Source: an uncultured Olsenella sp. (GTDB lineage Bacteria; Actinomycetota; Coriobacteriia; Coriobacteriales; Atopobiaceae). From it: a stretch of 44,602 nt of DNA. Shown in pieces: positions 1 to 6,568 of the stretch. The stretch spans positions 1 through 44,602 of the forward strand of contig CAMXZR010000006.1 in assembly GCA_947253595.1 (NCBI GenBank). Direction: 5' to 3'. The position numbers and the translations under genes were made by a program. Position 1 is the stretch's first letter, and every line of letters begins with the position of its first letter. The notes under the pieces are model-generated. The model was not told the origin of the DNA and searched no databases. It worked only from the letters and a program-made list of their open reading frames with translations.

Positions 1-355
1 GGCCGAGGCCCGTCCCCGCAAGCGCCACGAGGAAGATCTGGACCCATCCCATCTGGTCGGTGAGCCCCAGCATCCATGCGCCGGGAATGGTGAAGGCGAG
101 GCCCCCGGCGACCATGGCGCCGGCCGACATGACGGTGTGGGTGACGTTCGCCTCGTTGAGGCTGGCGTTGCCCAGGAGCTTGAGGAAGAAGAGCGAGATG
201 ACGGCTGCGAAGATGATGGGCCAGGGGAGCGCTCCCAGGCGAAGTGCCGTGTAGACGGAGGAGGCGGTGATGACCGCGCAGCCGATGCAGCCGATGATTA
301 CGCCGCGCAGCGTAAGCTGGCCACGCCACGAGGCGCGGCTGGTACTGTTGTCCAT
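1..355 (-). CDS. OPT-family oligopeptide transporter, N-terminal part (runs off the window)
   Basis: An open frame on the minus strand starts at the ATG at 355 and stays open to the window edge (118 codons). AAGGGA lies about 9 bases upstream of the ATG. The visible protein has three hydrophobic stretches (about residues 16-35, 42-58 and 72-92). It carries stretches typical of the OPT/YSL family near the N-terminus: TASSVYTALRLGALPWPIIF at about 31-50 and NEANVTHTVMSAGAMVAGG just after. OPT proteins are proton-coupled membrane importers of oligopeptides or metal chelates, usually with 12 or more helices and over 500 residues, so most of this gene lies outside the window. It is divergent from coaX, with about 155 bp between the two starts. 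The substrate cannot be told from this fragment. Confidence 0.85.
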   Translation of the reverse strand, partial: MDNSTSRASWRGQLTLRGVIIGCIGCAVITASSVYTALRLGALPWPIIFAAVISLFFLKLLGNASLNEANVTHTVMSAGAMVAGGLAFTIPGAWMLGLTDQMGWVQIFLVALAGTGLG

Positions 356-511
356 GTGTACGTCCCTTCAGGAATATCCGCTCCCCCTGTGCCGGCGGGC
401 GGACGCGCGGGCGAGGAGTCGGGTTGCTACGGGTCGCCTGCGGGGCCGGACGAGCGCCGCAGACTTGCTAGAGTGTAGCGCATGGGTTTCCGACGCGAGG
501 GAGATGGTCTG

Positions 512-1459
512 ATGGGTCAGCTTGGGGAGGACGGCGCGGGGGTCCTCTCGCTTGCCGTGGACGTGGGCAACACGACGAGCACCTTCGGGCTTTTCGGCTC
601 GGAGGCGGGGGCAGGCGACGAGCCGCTGGGACGGTGCGAGCTCACTACGCCCGAGCGCCTCACCGTGGACGAGGCCTGTTTGCAGCTCTCTTCGGTGCTG
701 ACCCTCCTGTGCGGGACGGAGCTACGCGAGGGCGGGGGAGAGCCGCGCGCCTCGCGTGAGGGCGGGGGAGAGAACCGTGGCCTCTCTGCGGGCGGCGAAG
801 GGCCGCGTTCCCCTCGGCCGGGCGGTCCGGGGATGGCGTCGATACTCTCCTGCGTGGTGCCCTCGCTGAGCGACGTCTGGGCGCAGGCCCTGGAGCGCAG
901 CCTGGGGACGCGTCCCGTGGTGGTGGGCCCGGGTCTGCGGACGGGAATCCGCATGGCCTATCGAGACCCCGCCGAGGTGGGCCCCGACCGCATCGCCGAT
1001 GCGCTAGCGGCGCGGCAGAGCCATGGGTCGCCCGTAGTGGTGGTGGACTTTGGCACGACGATGAACGTCGAGGTCGTGGATGCGTCCGGTGCCTTTGCGG
1101 GCGGCGTCATCGCGCCGGGCCTGGCGCTGGGTGCGCGCGCCCTAGAGCAGGCCGCCGCTCGCCTGCCGCAGGTGGAGCTCGTGGCCCCGAAGTCCGTCAT
1201 AGGGCGTTCCACGCGCGAGGCCATGCAGGCCGGCATCGTCCTGGGCGAGCTCGCGCGCGTGGAGGGACTCGTCGGTCGCGTGATGGCCGAGCTGGGCTGC
1301 GAGCCTCCGGTGGTGCTCACGGGCACGCGAGCGCGGGACATGGCATGCCTCTTGGGAGAGGGCCCCCTCGCCGGGCTGCTGCGTCACGACCAGACCCTCA
1401 CCCTGCGCGGGCTGCACCAGCTGCTGCTGGGCCAGGTTCAGAGGCGCTCGCGACGGTAG
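512..1459 (+). CDS. coaX: Type III pantothenate kinase (CoaX)
   Basis: Phosphorylates pantothenate, the first step of coenzyme A synthesis, in the cytoplasm. The 315-residue protein has the N-terminal phosphate-binding motif DVGNTTSTFGLF (Asp17), the central PDRIADALAA motif and DFGTTMNVEVVDASGAFAGG followed by VIAPG. These match the CoaX (acetate kinase/hsp70-like) fold. I chose the ATG at 512 because GAGGGAGA sits 7-8 bases upstream; the in-frame ATG at 482 has no such site. The protein is longer than the usual 255-265 residues. Most of the excess is a Gly/Glu/Arg/Pro-rich insertion at about residues 72-109, encoded by DNA holding two copies of GAGGGCGGGGGAGAG exactly 30 bp apart (728-742 and 758-772). 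The insertion precedes the strand leading to SILSCVVPSLS, so it is probably a surface loop. The gene has no close downstream partner. Confidence 0.93.
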   Translation: MGQLGEDGAGVLSLAVDVGNTTSTFGLFGSEAGAGDEPLGRCELTTPERLTVDEACLQLSSVLTLLCGTELREGGGEPRASREGGGENRGLSAGGEGPRSPRPGGPGMASILSCVVPSLSDVWAQALERSLGTRPVVVGPGLRTGIRMAYRDPAEVGPDRIADALAARQSHGSPVVVVDFGTTMNVEVVDASGAFAGGVIAPGLALGARALEQAAARLPQVELVAPKSVIGRSTREAMQAGIVLGELARVEGLVGRVMAELGCEPPVVLTGTRARDMACLLGEGPLAGLLRHDQTLTLRGLHQLLLGQVQRRSRR

Positions 1460-1759
1460 GGGGCGGGTACTGCGGCGCTGCGCGCGGGGGCGGCGCATGT
1501 GTGGGATGGCGTGTACGACCGCCTTGCCCGAGAATGGCGCGACTGTTCGCCTGGTGCTCGGGAGTTGTATGCGATTTTTTCTCTCCCCGGCGACGCATCA
1601 CAAAGTTAGAAAACACATATATGCAGGTAGAATGATTGTCGTACCTTTGAGCTGTCTGCGGAATTCGCATACAACTCTGGGCCCAGAGGTCCGCATGCAA
1701 CCTTGGGGCCAGAAGCCCGCAGACGGCTTTGGATGGGGCACCGTCGCGAGGGGCTGCGT
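1460..1759. other. Convergent intergenic gap with nested inverted and direct repeats
   Basis: A 300-bp gap between coaX (plus) and the small membrane-protein gene (minus). It contains an AT-rich stretch (about 1570-1640) and a set of repeats. GAGTTGTATGCGA at 1562-1574 is matched by its exact reverse complement at 1665-1677. The palindrome CTCTGGGCCCAGAG lies at 1675-1688. Two adjacent 26-bp direct copies, beginning CGCATRCAAC, lie at 1666-1691 and 1692-1717 (20/26 identical). GTCTGCGG at 1654-1661 pairs with CCGCAGAC just after the second copy. No open frame here looks real. It may hold terminators for both genes, a small RNA or a REP-like element. Confidence 0.55.
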
Positions 1760-1996
1760 CTAGCTGCGACGCTGGTAGCGTCGCATGAGGTAGGTCTCGG
1801 CCCAGATGATGGCGAAGAGCGCGACCGCGAGCGCCAGGCGCTGCTGGTCCTCGAGCTGTGGCAGCGACAGGAAGGCGACGACCGCCGCGACGCCTGCCAG
1901 CGCCAGGAGGACGATGAGCCAGGACAGCGGCTCGCGTGGGTCCAGGCTGGTCAGGGTGTTGAGGAAGGTCGGCCTGCCAAGGTCAGAGAGTCTCAT
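1760..1996 (-). CDS. Small membrane protein downstream of nrdG
   Basis: A 78-residue protein starting only 3 bp after the nrdG stop on the same strand, so almost certainly co-transcribed and translationally coupled with it. It has two predicted membrane helices: about 24-44 (LSWLIVLLALAGVAAVVAFL) and about 50-68 (LALAVALFAIIWAETYLM). A basic tail (RRYQRRS) follows, suggesting a cytoplasmic C-terminus. I do not recognise the family. No catalytic motif is visible. The link to ribonucleotide reductase rests only on position; it could equally be a passenger gene. Confidence 0.75.
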   Translation of the reverse strand: MRLSDLGRPTFLNTLTSLDPREPLSWLIVLLALAGVAAVVAFLSLPQLEDQQRLALAVALFAIIWAETYLMRRYQRRS

Positions 1997-1999
1997 GCG

Positions 2000-2548
2000 C
2001 TACTCCATGGAATGCGTCGCGAAGATGGGGTCATCCTGCCATGATACGACCCTGCCCGTGGCAAGCGAGGCGGGGACGTCGATGATGCGCTGGTTCGACG
2101 AGCCGCAGAAGCGCAGGGTGATGTCGTGGAGCTCCTGGATGAAGGGGCCGTCCACCAGCACGTCCAGGCAGGCAAGAAGGCGGTCGGTGTGTTCGGTGTG
2201 CTGCGAGCCGCCAGGAAGCAGCTGCTCCCAGGTGTGCCCGCTGTACATCCAGATGCCCTTGCCGGGGCGCTCGCGGCGCACGCGCTCGAGGAAGCCGACG
2301 AGGCCAGCCTGGTTCTCGGGCTCGGTGGGCTCGCCGCCCAGGATAGAGAGGCCGTCCACGAAGTCGGGCACCAGGCTGGCGATGATCTTGTCCTCCACCG
2401 TACGGTCGAAAGGCTTGCCGGAATGGAAGTCCCAGGCCTCCTCGTTGAAGCAGAAGGGGCAGCGCAGACGACAGCCCGAGACGAAGAGCGAGGTGCGCAC
2501 GCCCGTGCCGTTGGCGATGTCGAAGTACTTGATGGTCGCGTAGTTCAT
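2000..2548 (-). CDS. nrdG: Anaerobic ribonucleoside-triphosphate reductase activating protein
   Basis: Radical-SAM enzyme that uses S-adenosylmethionine and a [4Fe-4S] cluster to install the glycyl radical on NrdD, allowing anaerobic deoxynucleotide synthesis. The 182-residue protein starts MNYATIKYFDIANGTGVRTS and has the cluster motif C-x3-C-x2-C (Cys26, Cys30, Cys33: GCRLRCPFC). LSILGGEPTEPENQ matches the GGEP SAM-binding motif. The ATG at 2548 is preferred over one 24 bp upstream because AGGGGGA lies just before it. Its target gene nrdD is on the same strand about 4 kb away, unlike the usual adjacent nrdD-nrdG arrangement. Two NrdR-like boxes (2569-2584, 2601-2616) overlap the promoter, so repression by NrdR is likely. 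Confidence 0.95.
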   Translation of the reverse strand: MNYATIKYFDIANGTGVRTSLFVSGCRLRCPFCFNEEAWDFHSGKPFDRTVEDKIIASLVPDFVDGLSILGGEPTEPENQAGLVGFLERVRRERPGKGIWMYSGHTWEQLLPGGSQHTEHTDRLLACLDVLVDGPFIQELHDITLRFCGSSNQRIIDVPASLATGRVVSWQDDPIFATHSME

Positions 2549-2568
2549 GGGTCCCCCTGGAGTCGATT

Positions 2569-2584
2569 CCACTAAGTATAGTCG
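2569..2584. promoter_or_regulatory. NrdR-like box proximal to nrdG, covering the -10
   Basis: CCACTAAGTATAGTCG matches the NrdR box (consensus acaCwAtATaTwGtgt) in the CACTA...TATAGT core. It contains TATACT on the minus strand (2580-2575), a good -10 for nrdG about 27 bp from its start. It is paired with a second box exactly 32 bp away, the helical spacing typical of NrdR sites. Confidence 0.65.
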
Positions 2585-2600
2585 TTGCTAAGCTATGACG

Positions 2601-2616
2601 GCACAAGATGATGTGT
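2601..2616. promoter_or_regulatory. NrdR-like box distal to nrdG
   Basis: GCACAAGATGATGTGT matches about 12 of 16 positions of the NrdR consensus, including the outer CACAA and TGTGT arms. It lies 32 bp from the proximal box and would overlie the -35 region of the nrdG promoter. Confidence 0.65.
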
Positions 2617-3044
2617 CATCTGGGTGTGTCCTCGTCGCCAGACACCGGCTGTCGCCTGCCGGGCGCACAGATCGCGCGTGGTTTGCACGGGACTCTGAGA
2701 ATTCGCAGGCCACGAGCGAGAGACGCGCAGGCTACGGCTGTTTTGCGCGCCACGTGCGCCTTAGGCTGTCCGACACGAGACCCCGCGCCCCTCTCGCCTT
2801 GCCCGCCTTAAGAAAGTCTTTCGCGCTTGGACCCTGGCTTCTTAAGGGGACGCTCGCGTATAAAGGTGACGGACGAAAGGTGGCGGGCGGCCTCACCAGG
2901 CATCGCCGGGTGGCGGGCGGCCTCACCAGACGCGTCGGGTGAGGGCCCCTCTGGCCGTGACAGGGACGACCTCCCCCGGCGCTCCGGGACGACCTTCCCG
3001 GAATGGCGAGGGACGGTGGCTGAGGGAACCGAGGAAGGAACGAC
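2617..3044. other. Intergenic leader of the two-component system with a 2 x 30-bp tandem repeat
   Basis: No convincing gene here, although short open frames exist by chance in high-GC DNA. TATAAA at 2859-2864 could be the -10 of the downstream two-component operon; I see no good -35. Just after it are two copies of a 30-bp unit (2879-2908 and 2909-2938). The first 21 bases of each are identical and start GGTGGCGGGCGGCC. The unit contains GGCCTCACC and is followed by GGGTGAGGGCC, so the transcript leader could fold. AGGAAGGA before 3045 is the ribosome-binding site. Confidence 0.45.
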
Positions 3045-3773
3045 ATGCGACGCATCCTCCTGGTGGACGACGACCGCGACATCGTTGGGGCGCTCAGGAT
3101 CTACCTGAACGACCCCGACTACGAGCTCCGTGCCGCCCATGATGGGCGGCAGGCCGTGGCGGCGGTGCGTGCGGGCATCGAGGCGGGCGAGCCCATCGAC
3201 CTCGTGCTCCTCGACGTGATGATGCCGGTCATGAACGGCTCCGAGGCCCTGGTGCAGATTCGTCGCCTCACCAACGCCCCCGTGATCATGCTCACGGCGA
3301 AGGGCGAGGACGCGGACAAGGTCCTGGGCCTCGACCTGGGCGCGGACGACTACGTGACCAAGCCCTTCGTCCCTGCGGAGCTGCTCGCTCGCGTGCGGAG
3401 TGCCCTGCGCCGCTATACCCGCCTGGGCGGCAGCCCGGACGCGCCGGCGGCGGGGCAGGTGGTCCCGGGGACCCTCGCCCTGGGCGGCATCGAACTGGAC
3501 GACGGGGTGAAGACCGTCACCGTGGATGGGGAGCCGGCGGCGCTGACGCCCAAGGAGTACGACATCTGCCGCTTCCTCATGGCCCATCAGGGATACGTGT
3601 ACAGCCCGACGCAGATCTACGAGGCGGTGTGGGGCGAGCCGGCCTGCGGCAGCGAGGGGACGGTCGCGGTCCACGTCCGCCACCTGAGGGAGAAGATCGA
3701 GATAGACCCCGCCAACCCGCGCTACCTGACCGTGGTGTGGGGACGCGGCTACAAGATGGGAGAGAAGAAATGA
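3045..3773 (+). CDS. OmpR/PhoB-family response regulator
   Basis: Cytoplasmic DNA-binding response regulator of 242 residues. The receiver domain (about 1-120) has the acidic pocket LVDDD, the phospho-acceptor Asp57 in LVLLDVMMPVMNG, the Thr in VIMLTAK and the Lys in DYVTKPF. The C-terminal winged helix (about 145-240) contains LTPKEYDICRFLMAHQGYV and the recognition region TVAVHVRHLREKIE, ending in the usual VWGRGYKM. AGGAAGGAACGAC precedes the ATG. The stop overlaps the start of the sensor kinase gene (ATGA), so the two are translationally coupled and form a cognate pair. The stimulus cannot be read from the sequence. Confidence 0.95.
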   Translation: MRRILLVDDDRDIVGALRIYLNDPDYELRAAHDGRQAVAAVRAGIEAGEPIDLVLLDVMMPVMNGSEALVQIRRLTNAPVIMLTAKGEDADKVLGLDLGADDYVTKPFVPAELLARVRSALRRYTRLGGSPDAPAAGQVVPGTLALGGIELDDGVKTVTVDGEPAALTPKEYDICRFLMAHQGYVYSPTQIYEAVWGEPACGSEGTVAVHVRHLREKIEIDPANPRYLTVVWGRGYKMGEKK

Positions 3774-5143
3774 AGCGCAACGGCATCGAGGCCCCAAACG
3801 AGAACGCGGCTGCCATCTGGGTGTGGTTCGCCTGCATCTTCGCGGTCCTGTCCTTCTTCGTGGTCATGGTCCTGCTCTATGTCATCTACGACGCGACGCT
3901 TGGCTACGCCCATGGACCATGGGGGGAGTATTGGCTCCTCTTCCTGTTCAACGCGGCGGGCGTCTCCACCCTGCTGCTCCTGGCGAGGCGCTGGCAGATG
4001 AAGGACGACATCCGCGCCGCCTGGCAGCACCTTTGGCGCTGGGCCCTCGCCTTCTGCGGCCTGGTGTTTGGCGTGGTCATGGGTGCCGCCACGGGAACCT
4101 GGCTGCTCGTCGCCTTCACGTACATGACGGCGCTCTCGCTCGCGTTCGTGATGCTCGGCGAGCGCCGGGCGCGCCTGTCCGAGATGGAAGAGGTCGTCTC
4201 TCGCCTGGCCGCCGGCGACTTCGAGGCCCAGGTGGACGTCCGGCAGATGCGCGGGGACCTGGTCGCGCTCGCGGAGCAGCTGAACCAGGTGGCCGATGCG
4301 GCGTCTGCGGCGGCCGACGAGCGCGCGCGGGCCCTTCGCGAGACGCTCGAGGCGGAGCAGGGCAAGGCTCGTGCCGAGCGCATGCGCACGGAGCTCATCG
4401 CCAACGTGAGCCATGACCTCAGGACCCCCCTGACCTCGGTGATCAACTACGCGGACCTGCTCGCGTCCGAGCTCGCGCTCGAGCCTGGGAAGCGCGACGA
4501 GCAGAAGCTGACCGAGTGCTCCGACGTGCTGGGCAGGCAGTCCGCACGGCTCAAGAAACTCGTCGACGACCTCATCGAGGCCTCAAAGGCCCAGACGGGC
4601 AACGTCCAGGTCAAGCCTTCCGCCCTGGATGTGGGGGTCCTCCTCTCGCAGGCCCTGGGCGAGTGGGGCGAGAGGATCGAGGGCGCGGGGCTGAAGCTCG
4701 TGGGCAGGCTGCCCGAGGTCCCGCTGGTCGTGAGGGCGGACGGTCGCCTGATGAGCCGAGTGTTGGACAACGTCCTGGGCAACGTGGCGAAGTACGGCCA
4801 GCCGGGGACGCGGGTCTACGTCAGCCTGGCCGAGGGCGACGGCCTTGCGCGCGTCAACTGCAAGAACGTGTCTGCCGCACCGCTCGACGTGAGTGCCGAC
4901 GAGTTGCTGGAGCGCTTCGTCCGTGGGGACGCGTCGCGCACCACCGAGGGGTCGGGCCTGGGCCTCTCCATCGCCCAGAGCCTGATGGAGCTCCAGGGGG
5001 GCAGGCTTGCCCTGGACGTGGACGCGGACCTCTTCTCGGTGGAGCTCACGCTGCCGCTCGAAGCGGACGCCGACGCCGCTATCGGCGCGGCCACGGACGC
5101 CGAGGGGCGATCTTCAGGGGCCGAGACGACTTCCGTGCTGTAA
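3770..5143 (+). CDS. Membrane sensor histidine kinase
   Basis: Partner of the preceding response regulator; its ATG at 3770 overlaps that gene's stop. The 457-residue protein has four hydrophobic segments (about 16-40, 52-72, 91-110, 111-130) with almost no extracellular sensor domain, so it probably senses the membrane or an intramembrane signal. A HAMP-like linker and coiled coil (about 132-205) follow. The HisKA domain has the phosphorylatable His215 in NVSHDLRTPL. The ATPase domain has the N box (DNVLGNVAKYG) and G box (GSGLGLSIAQS). After the catalytic domain there is a short Ala/Asp-rich tail. A strong intrinsic terminator follows. Small sensors of this type are often linked to cell-envelope stress, but nothing here proves it. 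Confidence 0.94.
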   Translation: MKRNGIEAPNENAAAIWVWFACIFAVLSFFVVMVLLYVIYDATLGYAHGPWGEYWLLFLFNAAGVSTLLLLARRWQMKDDIRAAWQHLWRWALAFCGLVFGVVMGAATGTWLLVAFTYMTALSLAFVMLGERRARLSEMEEVVSRLAAGDFEAQVDVRQMRGDLVALAEQLNQVADAASAAADERARALRETLEAEQGKARAERMRTELIANVSHDLRTPLTSVINYADLLASELALEPGKRDEQKLTECSDVLGRQSARLKKLVDDLIEASKAQTGNVQVKPSALDVGVLLSQALGEWGERIEGAGLKLVGRLPEVPLVVRADGRLMSRVLDNVLGNVAKYGQPGTRVYVSLAEGDGLARVNCKNVSAAPLDVSADELLERFVRGDASRTTEGSGLGLSIAQSLMELQGGRLALDVDADLFSVELTLPLEADADAAIGAATDAEGRSSGAETTSVL

Positions 5144-5173
5144 CGCCGTGAGATTCTGACGCATACGTGCATT

Positions 5174-5213
5174 GGCCTGGGCGGAGCTCGGTGGTTCCGT
5201 CCAGGCCTTTTTA
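5174..5213 (+). terminator. Rho-independent terminator of the two-component operon
   Basis: GGCCTGGGCGGA and TCCGTCCAGGCC form a 12-bp stem (one G-T pair) with a 10-base loop, followed directly by TTTTT. The T-run overlaps the TAA stop of the convergent ATPase gene. Confidence 0.88.
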
Positions 5214-6353
5214 CAGGCGTTTCCCCCTTGCTTGCAGAAAGTCGCCAAAGTGCGGAATCGCATAGCGAACGAGACCGTAGCCTGCAGACTCGATGATGCG
5301 TGCCTCGATGAGGCTTGCCCGGTACTTGCTCCCCCAGCTTGCGCTCTTGCCTACGCGTCCTACGACGTCCGAGACTCGGGAATCGGCGGGCTGATCTTGC
5401 GTCATGGCCAGGATGAAGCTCTTCTGGGCTGTGGTGAGTCCGTCATACGCTGGCGCGCAGACGGCATCTGCGAAGGCACCGGAGGCGTCGCTTATCCCGG
5501 CCTCCACGTCCATGTCCTCAATCGTAGCTGAGCGTCTGGACTCCGCCGATTGCCACATGTAATACCCCACCAGCTGAATCATGTAGGGATAACCGAAGGT
5601 CCTTCGGGCGGCACGAAGGGCGAGCGCTGGGCTGATAGTTTTGCCTGAATCCGTTGTAGATGCGACGAAGGCGTTCTTCACGTCGGCAATGGGAACAGGG
5701 CCCAGTTCCCGCCGTACGGCACGGCGCAGGAAGGTCAGGACCTTGTCGTTGAGGAGCTCGTCAACCAGGGAGGGTAGCGCTGCGAATGCGAACGCGACGC
5801 CGCGCTTGTCCACGTCTTCCTCGCCTGTCATGTCCTGGTCTCGGATGACGTGCTGCAAAGTCGTCGCTAAAGAAGTCATGTCTTCCATCGATGCGGCCTG
5901 CGCCTCGTCGATGGAGAAGAGAATGCCTTTGCCCCTCTTGGCCTTTCTCAGCTGGGCGTTGATTGTTGAGCGCAGTGTGAGAGATGTCTCGTTCGGCGAG
6001 AGGTTCAGGTGTCCCAGACTTACGCTTGCCAGCCCACCGATGTCGATTGACGGGCTGAGATCGGCGCTGCCGACCCGTGGGGTACCTTCCGCCAGGGCCC
6101 CAATGATGCGGTCGCACATGCCTGGGGTCGCCGTCTCTGATATGACGCGCCAGCCGTGCTGCCGGGCGATCCTTCCGAGCTCGGTGAGCATGACGGTCTT
6201 GCCGTAGCCGCGTTGCCCCGTGAGAAGCATCAGGCGCTCGGGTGCCCCTGCCCCGTTTGTCAGGCCCTGCTCGAAGTCATCGACTATTCCTTGCCTCCCG
6301 ATGAGCACGGGCGGCATTTTTCCTGCGGTTGGCTTAAAGGGGTTTGCCGCCAT
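5211..6353 (-). CDS. AAA-type ATPase with C-terminal winged helix (Orc1/Cdc6-like fold)
   Basis: A 380-residue cytoplasmic ATPase. Walker A is GQRGYGKT at about residues 46-53 and Walker B is ILFSIDEAQA. The tail (about 305-380, TTAQKSFILAMTQDQ... YAIPHFGDFL) looks like a winged helix. The layout matches the broad family of archaeal-type/Orc1-like ATP-binding proteins found singly in actinobacterial genomes, whose function is mostly unknown. The ATG at 6353 is chosen because AGAGGAGC lies 5 bases upstream; a longer frame starts at 6413 without such a site. It stands alone between the two-component system and nrdD, convergent with the former. There is no toxin, nuclease or transposase next to it, so I assign no process. 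Confidence 0.8.
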   Translation of the reverse strand: MAANPFKPTAGKMPPVLIGRQGIVDDFEQGLTNGAGAPERLMLLTGQRGYGKTVMLTELGRIARQHGWRVISETATPGMCDRIIGALAEGTPRVGSADLSPSIDIGGLASVSLGHLNLSPNETSLTLRSTINAQLRKAKRGKGILFSIDEAQAASMEDMTSLATTLQHVIRDQDMTGEEDVDKRGVAFAFAALPSLVDELLNDKVLTFLRRAVRRELGPVPIADVKNAFVASTTDSGKTISPALALRAARRTFGYPYMIQLVGYYMWQSAESRRSATIEDMDVEAGISDASGAFADAVCAPAYDGLTTAQKSFILAMTQDQPADSRVSDVVGRVGKSASWGSKYRASLIEARIIESAGYGLVRYAIPHFGDFLQARGKRL

Positions 6354-6472
6354 GCGTAGCTCCTCTGGTCGGGGATGATGCACGTGACGTGTCATGCGCT
6401 CGTTCCAATCCACACCAGTCTATACCAATCTTTACTGACTTATACCCTCTTGCACTGTCCCTTCCGCCAAGA

Positions 6473-6518
6473 GAACCTCGCGCCGCACCTGGTGGTTGCC
6501 AGGCACGGCGCGAGGTTC
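6473..6518 (-). terminator. Long hairpin downstream of nrdD
   Basis: GAACCTCGCGCCG and its exact complement CGGCGCGAGGTTC form a 13-bp perfect stem around a 20-base loop. On the minus strand the following sequence is TCTTGGC, so the U-tract is poor. It probably stabilises or ends the nrdD transcript and insulates the ATPase gene. Confidence 0.6.
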
Positions 6519-6568
6519 AAGCGCGCAGGGTGCGAGGATGTCTGGACGGAAGGGGCCGCCCAGGCGGT

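Noticed and set aside
2617..2645. Possible third copy of the array core (CATCTGGG then CCAGAC 13 bases later)
   Set aside because: Only two short blocks match and the flanks show no 30-bp units; chance is likely in GC-rich DNA.
4816..5172. Minus-strand ORFs opposite the histidine kinase
   Set aside because: Shadow frames; the kinase N and G boxes are on the plus strand.
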